This document shows, piece after piece, positions 47,321 to 56,600 of a stretch of DNA of 64,000 nucleotides (the first letter of the stretch is position 1; every line of letters starts with the position of its first letter). The notes below the pieces were generated by a model, which worked only from the letters and a program-made list of their open reading frames with translations, did no database searches and had not been told where the DNA came from. Source of the stretch: Porticoccaceae bacterium (GTDB lineage: Bacteria > Pseudomonadota > Gammaproteobacteria > Pseudomonadales > Porticoccaceae); NCBI GenBank assembly GCA_018069525.1, contig JAGPUQ010000027.1, forward strand, positions 54,010 to 118,009. The letters run 5' to 3'. The position numbers and the translations under genes are program-made.

Positions 47321-48478
47321 GTGAGTACTACTGGAGAAGCAACTACTAACAAAGCCGTTATCGACAAAGCGATTACCAACAAAGCCATTATTTCAGCCGA
47401 TTCCCATATCGCCGAGCCGCCGAACTGTTATGTCGATTACATCGACCCGGCTTTCCGCGACCGCGCCCCCCATATGACCGAACACGAAAAGTTCGGCGAT
47501 ATTTTTGTAATCGAAGGTATAGATCAGCCCGTCCCTATGGGTTTAATCGCCGCCGCTGGCAAAGACCCCAAAGATTTAACCACCCGTGGTGTCAAGTTTG
47601 AAGAATTACCACGCAGTTCCTGGGACGCCTCGTGCCGTGTTGCCGATCAGGAAACCGATGGTATCTCAGCCGAAATCATCTACCCCACCGTTGGTATGCT
47701 GCTGTGCAATCACCCGGACATCGACTACCAGGTAGCCTGTTTTGGTGCCTACAATCGCTGGCTCGAAGAATACGTCGGCAACGCGCCCAAAAATCGCCTG
47801 TTCGGTTTAGGTCAGGTTGCACTACGCAGTGTCGATGAAGGCATCAAAGAAATAGAAGACGCGAAAAACAAAGGTTTTGTCGGCGTTATGATGACCGGCA
47901 ACCCACCGGAAGCCGATTATCACGACCCCATGTACGATCCGCTATGGGAAGCCGCCGTCGATATGCAAATGCCGCTGTCGTTTCATATTCTGACTTCCAA
48001 AGCCGATCAAATAAACGCCCAGCGCGGCCCTAAAATCAATGGTTTTCTGGGCATTATGCGCGGCTGTCAGGACGTACTCGGCACCTTCGTATTCGGCGGT
48101 GTATTTGACCGTCATCCAAAACTCAAAGTAGTGTGTGCCGAGGCCGATGCCGGTTGGGTGCCACACTTTATTTACCGTATGGATCACGCCTACGACCGAC
48201 ATCGCTACTGGATGAAAGCGCCACCGCTGGAAAAAATGCCCAGCGAATATTTTCTCAACAATATCTACTTAACCTTTCAGGATGACTGGACGGCCTTTAA
48301 ATACCGTAACGAAATGAACCCGCAACGTTTAATGTGGGCCAACGACTTTCCCCACAGCGATTCCACCTGGCCCTGGTCGCAGGACATTCTGCAAGAGCAC
48401 ACCGCCGATATGAACCAGCAGGAAAAAGACTGGATTCTCCACGACAACGTGGTCGAGTGTTACAACCTGCCCCTTTAA
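47321..48478 (+). CDS. Amidohydrolase family protein (amidohydrolase 2 type)
   Basis: A 385-residue TIM-barrel hydrolase or decarboxylase. The N-terminal SADSHIAEPP replaces the usual DxHxH metal motif; further metal or acid residues are LSFHILTS, CAEADAGWVPHFIYRMDHAYDRH and the terminal aspartate in MWANDFPHSDSTWPWS. This branch includes acid decarboxylases and amide or lactone hydrolases; the substrate is unknown. The start is GTG with AGAGGG before it. Residues 8-25 are a repeat (NKAVIDKAITNKAIIS). It probably forms an operon with the next gene, 39 bp away. Confidence 0.82.
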   Translation: MSTTGEATTNKAVIDKAITNKAIISADSHIAEPPNCYVDYIDPAFRDRAPHMTEHEKFGDIFVIEGIDQPVPMGLIAAAGKDPKDLTTRGVKFEELPRSSWDASCRVADQETDGISAEIIYPTVGMLLCNHPDIDYQVACFGAYNRWLEEYVGNAPKNRLFGLGQVALRSVDEGIKEIEDAKNKGFVGVMMTGNPPEADYHDPMYDPLWEAAVDMQMPLSFHILTSKADQINAQRGPKINGFLGIMRGCQDVLGTFVFGGVFDRHPKLKVVCAEADAGWVPHFIYRMDHAYDRHRYWMKAPPLEKMPSEYFLNNIYLTFQDDWTAFKYRNEMNPQRLMWANDFPHSDSTWPWSQDILQEHTADMNQQEKDWILHDNVVECYNLPL

Positions 48479-48517
48479 ATACCGCTATCGCTGTTGGCAT
48501 TCAACGAGGAACCTGCC

Positions 48518-50212
48518 ATGAACAAGCCCCAAAGTTATGATATTAAAATCACCGGCGGCACCATTGTCGACGGTACCGGTACACCCGGTTATCGTGGCGA
48601 CGTCGGCATCAAAGACGGTGTGGTCACCGCGCTCGGCGAAGTTGCCGGTGATGCCACCCAAACTATCGACGCCACCGGCAAAGCCGTCACCCCCGGCTTT
48701 GTCGATATCCACACCCACTACGACGCCCAGTTGATTTGGGATCGCATGCTCACCATCTCACCCTGGCACGGTGTCACCACCGCTGTGGTCGGCAATTGTG
48801 GTTTCGGTATCGCCCCGACCCGCAATAGCCAACAAAATTTAATTATTGGCACCCTGGAAAAAGTCGAGGGCATGAGTGCTGCCGCGCTTACCACCGGTCT
48901 CGGCGAAAAATGGCCCTTTGAAACCTTCCCCGAATATTTAGATACCATCGAAAAACTCGGCACCGCCATTAATATCGGCGTACTCGTCGGCCACACCCCA
49001 ACCCGGCTTTATGTAATGGGTGAAGAAGCCACAGAACGAGAAGCCACGTCCGATGAAATTGAACAAATGCGCAAAATTGTCGACGAAGCGCTGGACGCCG
49101 GAGCACTGGGTTTCGCTACATCTAAATCGCCAACTCACGTCGGCTTTAAGGGCAAACCCGTCCCCAGCCGAGTAGCGTCTTACGAGGAAATCGATGCTCT
49201 GGCCTCAACTCTACAGAATCGTGGAGCCGTGATGCAGGCGACCGCGGGCAAAGAACTCTGGTTCGACGAGTACGCCGAACTCACCAAAAAATACGGTATG
49301 ACTATTAGCTGGACCGCCATGCTAGCCGGCATGATCACGCCCGACTCGCACCTGATGCAAATGCAACGCAGCGCCGAATTGGCCGAGCAGGGCCTGCCTA
49401 TTTATCCGCAAGTGACGCCGCGCACACTCTTCTTTGAATTTCAGTTTAAAGAACCTTTTCCCTTTGAATCCCTGTCCGTATTCAAACCCGTATCGGGCGC
49501 GGACTTCGAGGGTAAAAAACAACTTTATGCCGATGCCGCATTCCGCACCGCCGTAAAAGATAAAATGGATAACATGCGACCCTCCTTCCGTACCTCGTGG
49601 GAGAACTCGGCCATCTCTTTCTGCCCCAGCAACCCAGATTACGAAGAACGCTTGGTTGTCGACCTTGCTGCTGAATTAGGCGTTCATACCATCGACCTGG
49701 GTTTTGACTTAGCGCTCGCCAACGACCTGGACGCCCGCTTCCGTATGCCCTTCGCCAACGCGGACGAAAACGAAGTCGAAAAACTACTGACCGATAAAAA
49801 CACCGTGCTTGGTTTATCCGATGCCGGCGCCCACGCCAGTCAACTCTGCGATGCCTGCTTACCCACCTATTTACTGGCCCGCTGGGTGCGGGAAAAACAG
49901 GTCTTGTCGTTTGAAGAAGCAATCCGCATGCTGACGTCCCGCCCCGCGCAGGTGTTCGGCATTAAAGACCGTGGCCTATTAGAAATTGGCAAACCCGCCG
50001 ATGTACTGGTGATTGATCCCGATACCGTAAACTGCGGCCGCCTCGAGAGAGTCCACGACCAACCCGCAGGGCAAGACCGTTTAATTTCTGAAGCCTCAGG
50101 TATGGAGTCGGTTATCGTTAACGGAATTTTGTTGCGTCAAAACAACCAGGATCAGCTCGACCCCACCGGGCCATTACCGGGTGCCTTATTACGAAATGGG
50201 CAAGCTGCTTGA
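48518..50212 (+). CDS. N-acyl-D-amino-acid deacylase family amidohydrolase
   Basis: A 564-residue amidohydrolase-3 enzyme. The metal motif is PGFVDIHTHYDAQLIWD, followed by HGVTTAVVGNCGFGIAP, LGFATSKSPTH, LSDAGAHASQLCD and a C-terminal PADVLVIDPDTV that closes the beta sandwich. Related enzymes remove acyl groups from N-acyl-D-amino acids, but many marine relatives have unknown substrates. The ATG at 48518 has GAGGA eight bases upstream; a TTG eight codons earlier lacks one. The last 24 bp overlap the convergent SDR gene. Confidence 0.83.
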   Translation: MNKPQSYDIKITGGTIVDGTGTPGYRGDVGIKDGVVTALGEVAGDATQTIDATGKAVTPGFVDIHTHYDAQLIWDRMLTISPWHGVTTAVVGNCGFGIAPTRNSQQNLIIGTLEKVEGMSAAALTTGLGEKWPFETFPEYLDTIEKLGTAINIGVLVGHTPTRLYVMGEEATEREATSDEIEQMRKIVDEALDAGALGFATSKSPTHVGFKGKPVPSRVASYEEIDALASTLQNRGAVMQATAGKELWFDEYAELTKKYGMTISWTAMLAGMITPDSHLMQMQRSAELAEQGLPIYPQVTPRTLFFEFQFKEPFPFESLSVFKPVSGADFEGKKQLYADAAFRTAVKDKMDNMRPSFRTSWENSAISFCPSNPDYEERLVVDLAAELGVHTIDLGFDLALANDLDARFRMPFANADENEVEKLLTDKNTVLGLSDAGAHASQLCDACLPTYLLARWVREKQVLSFEEAIRMLTSRPAQVFGIKDRGLLEIGKPADVLVIDPDTVNCGRLERVHDQPAGQDRLISEASGMESVIVNGILLRQNNQDQLDPTGPLPGALLRNGQAA

Positions 50213-51100
50213 GGGTAGTGGAGAAATAACTTCGGTTGGCGGCCTACCGAGCAATTCGGGCAGGCGATTTGGAAGCGGTATGTTGTTCTTGCGCAACAGT
50301 TCCCAGTGACCAAAGGAGAACGGCGTGACCCTAAGTACATCGCACAAGTGAGCGCCGATCCTCGACAGAATTCCCGGGATTGGAATAGCCAGCACAGGTT
50401 TCCCGGTATAACGCCGCCTCAAGCCGCGAATGTAAGCCTCAAACCCCCAGTGGGTATTACCTCCCAGCTCGAATATCCTGCTTTCGTCGAGTTTCAATTC
50501 TTCTTTACTTGCTAAACAGAGCCGCGTGAGCGCTTCGCCAAGATCACTAGCGGTCAGCGCGGCGATTTGACCTTTAGCGTCGGCAGGCACCGCAAACACC
50601 GGTAATTTTGACACCCCACGCAACCACGCCGCACCGTATCCACCTTCACCGTCTAGCAATGACGGTCGCACAATGATCCACTCCCCCGCCGTTGCCTTAA
50701 TAGCCGCTTCGCCCGCTAATTTAGACGTGAGAAAACCACTTTTAGCACCCGGACTGAGACCCAGCGCCGATACATGAATAAAACGCACGGCCGCTTCCGC
50801 ACATGCTTCAACCAATGCCCCTGGCGCAAGATGATGAATATCTTCGTAGGACGCAGATCCTGCGGGTCTAAGAATACCGACACAGTTTAAAATCACATCG
50901 AAACGCCGAACCACTTCCCTCCAATCGTCGCGTTTCGTTCTTTGTTCAAGAAAATAACATTCGTAACCCGGCTTCCCGGCAAGTGAACGATCGCGAGTGC
51001 CAACCACCACATTTATATTTTGCTTACGTAACTCGGCAACCGCATGACGGCCAATAAAGCCCTCTCCGCCCAATACCAGTACTCGGGGAGAGTCGCTCAA
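50189..51100 (-). CDS. NAD(P)-binding SDR / NmrA-like epimerase-family protein
   Basis: A 303-residue extended or atypical SDR. The Rossmann motif VLVLGGEGFIGRHAVAEL at the N-terminus, ILNCVGILRP, FIHVSALGLSPGAKSGFLTSK (NDUFA9-like; the TSK replaces the usual YxxxK) and IIVRPSLLDGEGG identify it. Such proteins bind NAD(P)H and may act on quinones or lipids or be structural. It starts with TTG and overlaps the deacylase tail. No clear pathway partner. Confidence 0.8.
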   Translation of the reverse strand: MSDSPRVLVLGGEGFIGRHAVAELRKQNINVVVGTRDRSLAGKPGYECYFLEQRTKRDDWREVVRRFDVILNCVGILRPAGSASYEDIHHLAPGALVEACAEAAVRFIHVSALGLSPGAKSGFLTSKLAGEAAIKATAGEWIIVRPSLLDGEGGYGAAWLRGVSKLPVFAVPADAKGQIAALTASDLGEALTRLCLASKEELKLDESRIFELGGNTHWGFEAYIRGLRRRYTGKPVLAIPIPGILSRIGAHLCDVLRVTPFSFGHWELLRKNNIPLPNRLPELLGRPPTEVISPLPSSSLPIS

Positions 51101-51234
51101 CGCGCAGTCATCAGATCAAGATTTAGGAAGGGCAATTTGTAATCCTTAATGCCGAAGTATTGTCGGCGCTGTTACTAGCGCTGAAAGAAACGGCGGCAAA
51201 CACGTCAGTTTACTTTTTTGTTAAATAATTTTTC

Positions 51235-51675
51235 CTATATCCCAAATTTGGATAATAACTGATAGGTTGGTTTGTCGGTCTCCAAGGCATACCCAAACAA
51301 AATATTTGAAGAAACAATGGGCGTTGCCTTAAGTATATTGACATTATTTTGAGACAGCTCGCGCTTCATCATCTCATATCCCAAATTAGTTGTTTCTCCC
51401 CGAGACCCCTTATTTTTCCCACCAAACAAGACTACGACCTTACCATCAGCAGTACCTGCAACTTTCATTTCAACACCAGAAAGATTGATTTTTTTAGTAG
51501 GCCCTGAAAAACCTGAACAATCTTGCTCGAGTTTATATGGTTTGCTACAGCTCATACTTACGGCCGATATGAATTCGTTTCCTGCAGAGTCAGGAACTAA
51601 TATGGGGGGATTAGATACACAGGCTACTAAGAATACACTGATTATTAACGGGATAATTTTAGATAGTTTGTTCAT
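51235..51675 (-). CDS. Putative lipoprotein of unknown function
   Basis: A 146-residue protein with a lipoprotein signal peptide (IIPLIISVFLVACVSN, lipobox LVAC with the modified cysteine at about residue 19). The mature part has two further cysteines (SCSKPYKLEQDCSG) that could form a disulfide, and a beta-rich middle (GVEMKVAGTADGKVVVLFGG). I do not recognise the family. It is AT-rich compared with its surroundings and lies 23 bp downstream of another lipoprotein gene, so the two are probably co-transcribed. Confidence 0.7.
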   Translation of the reverse strand: MNKLSKIIPLIISVFLVACVSNPPILVPDSAGNEFISAVSMSCSKPYKLEQDCSGFSGPTKKINLSGVEMKVAGTADGKVVVLFGGKNKGSRGETTNLGYEMMKRELSQNNVNILKATPIVSSNILFGYALETDKPTYQLLSKFGI

Positions 51676-51698
51676 TGCTTCTCCTTAAGGGGATAGGT

Positions 51699-52133
51699 TT
51701 ACATTAATACTTGATTTATAGCTTCTTGAATCATTGATCTAGCATTTTTTCTTGCTAGAGATGTCCTGCGGGACTGCGCGGAAGCAATCAATAACTCCGA
51801 GTTCATGTGGTAAAAGCGTATATTTACATTTAGTAAATACCACGTGATATCCCATTGCCATTGAGCTCCATATCGAACGAGGACATCTCTATCAGCTCTA
51901 CCCGATACTTTATCAACCACCTCGACCGCCAGATTTTTTCGCTCCAACTCTTGTTGAATAAGTTTATACGCTCCACGCGCATCGTCAGGCTCAATTAGTA
52001 CTATATAGGTTGCTTTAGGGTCCAGGTTCTCACCAGGCACTACATAGCCACCAACGTCAACAGAGGCACAGCCTCCAAAAATCAAGAGCAGAAATATCAA
52101 AAATATGGATCGGACGATGTAATTTATTTTCAT
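51699..52133 (-). CDS. Putative lipoprotein, DUF4136/Sbal_3080-like
   Basis: A 144-residue protein with a lipoprotein signal peptide (IFLIFLLLIFGGCASV, cysteine at about residue 22). The VRYGAQWQWDITWYLLNVNIRFY segment resembles small proteobacterial lipoproteins in which a bound or folded peptide region is followed by a basic helix; function unknown. It forms an apparent two-gene AT-rich unit with the next lipoprotein. The 170-bp upstream spacer has no gene. Confidence 0.7.
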   Translation of the reverse strand: MKINYIVRSIFLIFLLLIFGGCASVDVGGYVVPGENLDPKATYIVLIEPDDARGAYKLIQQELERKNLAVEVVDKVSGRADRDVLVRYGAQWQWDITWYLLNVNIRFYHMNSELLIASAQSRRTSLARKNARSMIQEAINQVLM

Positions 52134-52303
52134 TTAACAGATTACTCAGAAGAACACTTCCTGCTATCACCTTTCTTCCTATTTCGGAAGTTGGTAAAAG
52201 TAGAGAGTAGCTTTATTATTTTTAGCTCCATCGATCATATAGCGGAAGTATCTAATATTCAATGACTTACGCTTACTGAAAAAAAGATAAAAAAACGAGT
52301 CGA

Positions 52304-53095
52304 CTAATTTTGGTCACCAAGCGTTACCGCGTAAGGCGTTTCCAGCTTTACCCGCCAGCCTTTGCCGCGTTTTTTAGAATATTTACCTTTATATACCCAG
52401 CCTTCCAACTCCAGCTGTTGACCTTGCCAGGCGGCGACATCGGCGCGTTTAAAACGGTGTTGATGCTCGGGATAAATCACCGCCGTTACCTTACCTTCTA
52501 GCTCTATCCACCAGGCACCGGCAAAGGCGACTCGCTCTACTTTGCCGTAAAATCGCTGATAACCGCCCTCGGTGATATTGATGCTGGCGTTGGGATGAAT
52601 GCCGGAATCGCTCCAAAGCCCTAAGCCCGCTTCGCGGGCAAACTGTTCGTCACGATCAAAACATTTCGCCAAAGCCAGGTTGGGCGGAAACGCGACGTGA
52701 TAGGCCAGGCCTCGGCGCAATAATTCGCGCTCCAGACTTTTATCTTGCACATAGACGTGAGCCAGATAACGGCCATAGCGATCCTGGAGTTCGGTATCAA
52801 AATATAAGGTGACTTGATTTAAAGGAGCTGGACGCGGCTCACCGAGTAATTCTACCAGGGCTTGCTGTGCGGCTCGGGCCAGGGGCTGATCCTTACCACC
52901 ATCACGACCCATTTCGGTGGTGTTAATGCCTAGTAGACGAACCTTTCGACCATCTTGCAGACGCACTGTATCGCCATCGTAGACGTAGGTGACCACTGCG
53001 GGTTCTGGTTTACCGGGAGGTTGGCAATCATCCGCATAAACCTGCGACGCTAGCAGAAGTAAGACATAAGCCATCGAGATACGAAAAATCGACAT
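52304..53095 (-). CDS. Thermonuclease family (SNase-like) secreted nuclease
   Basis: A 263-residue protein with an N-terminal signal peptide (MAYVLLLLASQVYADD) and a staphylococcal-nuclease fold: YDGDTVRL, the catalytic Arg in RKVRLLGINTTEMGR with its Glu, and Arg in DRYGRYLA. A C-terminal OB-like extension (YGKVERVAFAGAWWIELEG) follows. It is expected to be exported and to cleave DNA or RNA with Ca2+. The ATG at 53095 is taken; a longer reading from 53143 would pass through the rpmE terminator and is unlikely. Confidence 0.87.
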   Translation of the reverse strand: MSIFRISMAYVLLLLASQVYADDCQPPGKPEPAVVTYVYDGDTVRLQDGRKVRLLGINTTEMGRDGGKDQPLARAAQQALVELLGEPRPAPLNQVTLYFDTELQDRYGRYLAHVYVQDKSLERELLRRGLAYHVAFPPNLALAKCFDRDEQFAREAGLGLWSDSGIHPNASINITEGGYQRFYGKVERVAFAGAWWIELEGKVTAVIYPEHQHRFKRADVAAWQGQQLELEGWVYKGKYSKKRGKGWRVKLETPYAVTLGDQN

Positions 53096-53130
53096 AAAAA
53101 AAGCGCCCACAATTATTATTGAAGGCGCTT
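53096..53130 (-). terminator. Rho-independent terminator of rpmE
   Basis: The stem AAGCGCC/GGCGCTT (53101-53107 and 53124-53130), with an extra inner CAAT/ATTG pairing, is followed on the minus strand by a 7-T run. It lies 55 bp beyond the rpmE stop and directly abuts the start of the thermonuclease gene. Confidence 0.88.
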
Positions 53131-53184
53131 GTCGTCTTTTCATTGCCCCGCCGTTATCCAGCGCTGAGGCAAGGTAGGAAAGAC

Positions 53185-53400
53185 TTATTTTTTAACGCTG
53201 CGGTTAGCAAAGCGTTGATTAAAGCGATCAATACGACCACCGCTATCAATGGACTTTTGCTTGCCGGTATAAAAGGGGTGGCAATTGGAGCATACATCCA
53301 GGTGGATGCCGTCGCTTTTGGTCGAACCTACTTCAATAACATTGCCACAACTGCAAGTGGCGGTTAATTTACCGTAGGCTGGATGGATATCTGCTTTCAT
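53185..53400 (-). CDS. rpmE: 50S ribosomal protein L31 (zinc-binding type)
   Basis: A 71-residue L31 beginning [12 protein letters not shown]. The four zinc cysteines are in [10 protein letters not shown] and [13 protein letters not shown], so this is the C+ paralogue used when zinc is plentiful. The ATG at 53400 matches the universal start; an in-frame ATG two codons earlier is less likely. It is divergent from priA, a conserved pairing. Confidence 0.97.
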   Translation of the reverse strand: MKADIHPAYGKLTATCSCGNVIEVGSTKSDGIHLDVCSNCHPFYTGKQKSIDSGGRIDRFNQRFANRSVKK

Positions 53401-53664
53401 AGTCATTCTCTCTGAGTGCCCCGGCCAGTGCTCTGGATATTGCTTTGCTCAGCTGTAAAACACACCGACTTGCTACGGGAATATGCCCCATAAAAAAGCT
53501 GCAATCACAATATTCTTCGCCCCTGACTTGCGCGCCGCCACCCGGTCATTTAAGTTGCGCACTACTTACGCGAACTGGTCTCACCGGGCACCGCACCTTG
53601 GGTGCTGTTGGGATCGCGCATACTACCAGAAAATTACTCTGATTCAAGGCCTTAAACACCGTAA

Positions 53665-55923
53665 ATGTCAGCTAATTGCTACTATCGAGTCGCCGTTCCC
53701 TCACCGGTGCGCCGCCTGTTTGATTACTTACCCGCCGAAACAGCGGAAACCGAATTAATTCCCGGTACTCGGGTTGTGGTGCCCTATGGCAAACGCAAAG
53801 TCATCGGCGTGGTGGTGGAAAAAACCACCCACAGTGATTTTAAACCCGCCCAGCTGAAAGCCATTGAACAGGTGCTCGATCAGCAACTACCCAAAGACGA
53901 GCCCCTGCTCCCCGCCGACTTACTGGAACTGGGTCTTTGGGCCGCCGACTACTATCAGCACCCCGTGGGGGAAGCCCTGGCCGGAATACTCCCTACCCTG
54001 CTGCGCAAGGGCAAAGAGTTGCCCATCGCCGCACCCACACACTGGCAACTCAGTACCCACGCCAAAGGCCTACCGGAGACAGCCTTAAGCAAGGCCAAAC
54101 GTCAGCAGCAAGCTTTGGGTTTACTTCGCGAGCACGGCAAAGTATCCAATGCCGATTTCAAAGCCCAGGGTATCTCCCGCAGCATCTTGAACACCCTAAA
54201 GGACAAAGGGTTAGCGGAAGAGGTTTGCATCGAAGCTGCGATTCTTGAAGCTACAGTTGACGAAGCCAAAGTTGCCGAATCAGCTTCGATCTCCGACGAA
54301 CTACTCGCCGAGCCGTCTCTGGCCCTGCGCCCGGAACAACACAACGCACTCACCGCCATCGAACTGCATGGCTATCACCCCTACCTACTCCACGGCGATA
54401 CCGGCAGCGGCAAAACCGAAGTGTATATGCAGGCCATCGAAAAGGTCTTGCGCTACGGTCGGCAAGCCCTGGTGCTGATCCCGGAAATCAGCCTGACGCC
54501 ACAAACCCTGGGCCGCTTCGAACGCCGCTTTAATTGCACCATCGCCGTACTGCACTCGGGGCTCACCGAGCTTGAGCGCTGCAAGGCATGGAACCAGGCC
54601 CGTACCGGAACCGCCGCCATTGTGATCGGCACCCGCTCGGCGGTATTCGTGCCGCTGCTCAAACCCGGCATTATTATTGTCGATGAAGAGCACGACGCCT
54701 CGTTCAAACAGCAGGATGGCTTTCGCTATTCCGCCCGCGATGTCGCCGTTATGCGCGCCAATCGCTCGGGTATTCCACTCCTGCTCGGCTCGGCCACGCC
54801 CTCACTAGAAAGCCTCTACAACTGTCAGCGCGAAAGATATGCCCTGTTGCGCCTGAGTAAACGCTCCGGCACAGCGCTCGCAGCGCAATGGCAAAAAATC
54901 GATTTGCGCGACAGCAAACTCAACAGCGGTTTCTCCGCTGCCGCGATTCAGGCGATCAAAACCGCACTGGCCGCAGACGGACAGGTCTTGGTGTTTCTCA
55001 ATCGCCGGGGTTACGCCCCTGCCTTGATCTGCCATCACTGCGGCTGGAACGCCCTGTGTCGCCATTGCGATACCCGCCTGACCACACATTTATCGCGCTC
55101 CCGATTAATTTGTCACCACTGCGAGTACCAGCAAGCCATACCCAACATCTGCCCCGATTGCCAAAGCCCGGAGTTAATCTTTTTAGGCCAGGGCACAGAA
55201 CAAAGCGAAGCCACGCTGGAAGCCCTGTTTCCCGACACGCCCATCATTCGCGTGGACCGAGACACCACCCGCCGCAAACACGCGGTGCGCGATATGGTCA
55301 GCGAAGTGAACAAAGGTGAGCCCTGTATTTTGGTCGGCACCCAAATGCTGGCGAAAGGTCATCATTTTCCCCGTGTCACCCTCGCCGTCATTCTCAATGC
55401 CGACGACGGCCTGTTTAGCACCGACTTTCGTGGTGCCGAACGCATGGGCCAACTACTCACCCAGGTTGCCGGGCGCGCCGGGCGCGGCGATCACCCCGGC
55501 ACCGTATTGCTGCAAAGTCATCACTGCGACCACCCGCTCATCACCTTGCTTATCGAGCGCGGCTACAGTGCCTTTGCCGAACAACTACTCGACGATCGCG
55601 CCGCCGCCCATATGCCGCCCTTTCGCACGCTGGCATTGCTACGCGCCGAATCCGAAAATCCCGAACACGCAGAAGCCTTGCTGCGACGAGCCCGCCAGCT
55701 CTGCGAACAACTCTCCGTCAATGCGGCGGTCTATGCCCTTGGCCCCCTGCCCGCGCCATTAGAAAAACGCGCTGGGCGCTACCGCTATCAGCTCACTCTG
55801 AAGGCCGAGCACCGCAATCACCTACAACAGGTGTTGCGGCAACTCTCGGTGCTACTCGAAACCGAAAAACTCGGCCGCAAAGTACGCTGGTCGGTCGATA
55901 TGGACCCCCAGGAAATGCTGTAA
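53665..55923 (+). CDS. priA: Primosomal protein N' (replication restart helicase PriA)
   Basis: A 752-residue superfamily 2 helicase. The N-terminal 3'-DNA-binding domain is at about residues 1-105 (VAVPSPVRRLFDYLP), followed by a winged helix and the helicase core with Walker A HGDTGSGKTEVYMQ and DEEHDASFKQQ. Eight cysteines in four CxxC pairs (CHHCGW, CRHCDT, CHHCEY, CPDCQS) bind two zincs. Motif VI-type QVAGRAGRG is present. It reloads the replisome at collapsed forks and is next to rpmE as usual. Confidence 0.97.
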   Translation: MSANCYYRVAVPSPVRRLFDYLPAETAETELIPGTRVVVPYGKRKVIGVVVEKTTHSDFKPAQLKAIEQVLDQQLPKDEPLLPADLLELGLWAADYYQHPVGEALAGILPTLLRKGKELPIAAPTHWQLSTHAKGLPETALSKAKRQQQALGLLREHGKVSNADFKAQGISRSILNTLKDKGLAEEVCIEAAILEATVDEAKVAESASISDELLAEPSLALRPEQHNALTAIELHGYHPYLLHGDTGSGKTEVYMQAIEKVLRYGRQALVLIPEISLTPQTLGRFERRFNCTIAVLHSGLTELERCKAWNQARTGTAAIVIGTRSAVFVPLLKPGIIIVDEEHDASFKQQDGFRYSARDVAVMRANRSGIPLLLGSATPSLESLYNCQRERYALLRLSKRSGTALAAQWQKIDLRDSKLNSGFSAAAIQAIKTALAADGQVLVFLNRRGYAPALICHHCGWNALCRHCDTRLTTHLSRSRLICHHCEYQQAIPNICPDCQSPELIFLGQGTEQSEATLEALFPDTPIIRVDRDTTRRKHAVRDMVSEVNKGEPCILVGTQMLAKGHHFPRVTLAVILNADDGLFSTDFRGAERMGQLLTQVAGRAGRGDHPGTVLLQSHHCDHPLITLLIERGYSAFAEQLLDDRAAAHMPPFRTLALLRAESENPEHAEALLRRARQLCEQLSVNAAVYALGPLPAPLEKRAGRYRYQLTLKAEHRNHLQQVLRQLSVLLETEKLGRKVRWSVDMDPQEML

Positions 55924-56047
55924 TCAAGCCCGCCAAACAATTCCGTCGGTACTGCTCAAATCACTAAATACCCCAGCAACGCTTAAAACGGTGGTGGTGA
56001 TCCCGGCAAAACCATAAAATAAACCCTGTCCAACCAAACGCGATGCT

Positions 56048-56596
56048 ATGCCCCAAGATTACGCCAGGCCCAAACGACCCAAAAAACCCGCCGCTCAAAA
56101 TCGTAGATCCCCCTCCGGGCCGCGCAAATCAGGCTGGACCTTACTGCTGAGCGGATTCCTTGCAGGCGTGCTGGTGTCCGCACTCTCCGTGTACTGGTAC
56201 GTTAACCAGCCCCTTAACGTCAGCAATGCAAACATCGACGAAATCGAACAGGCCGACGCCAAACCGCGCTTTGATTTTTATACTTTATTAAAAGAATCCG
56301 AAGTCTTCGTACCCGAGGTTGAAGAAAACCCACAAAACCAGACCCCCAACGAGCAATACCACTACCTGCTCCAGGCCGGCTCCTTCCGCCGCTACGCCGA
56401 CGCCGATGGTCTGCGTGCGCAACTACTATTATTAAACCTGGATGCCGCCGTAGAAACCACCGGCGCCAAGCCCGGAGAAACCTGGCATAGAGTGCTAGTC
56501 GGGCCATTTACTTCCCGCTCAAAAGCAGCCAATGCCCGGGCCGCGTTACTGCAGAATGGTATTGATAATCTTTTATTGAAGAGAAAGCGCGGCTAG
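56048..56596 (+). CDS. ftsN: SPOR-domain protein, FtsN-like
   Basis: A 182-residue bitopic protein: a basic proline-rich cytoplasmic tail (PKRPKKPAAQNRRSPSG), one membrane helix (LLLSGFLAGVLVSALSVYWY, about residues 33-52), an acidic linker, and a C-terminal SPOR domain (YHYLLQAGSFRRYADADGLR, about residues 101-180). FtsN triggers septal constriction. Its location after priA is the FtsN position in Pseudomonas, and size and layout fit; other SPOR proteins cannot be excluded. Confidence 0.85.
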   Translation: MPQDYARPKRPKKPAAQNRRSPSGPRKSGWTLLLSGFLAGVLVSALSVYWYVNQPLNVSNANIDEIEQADAKPRFDFYTLLKESEVFVPEVEENPQNQTPNEQYHYLLQAGSFRRYADADGLRAQLLLLNLDAAVETTGAKPGETWHRVLVGPFTSRSKAANARAALLQNGIDNLLLKRKRG

Positions 56597-56600
56597 GTTT

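Noticed and set aside
51101..52303. Lipoprotein pair as further integron cassettes
   Set aside because: The spacers lack paired attC-like ends.
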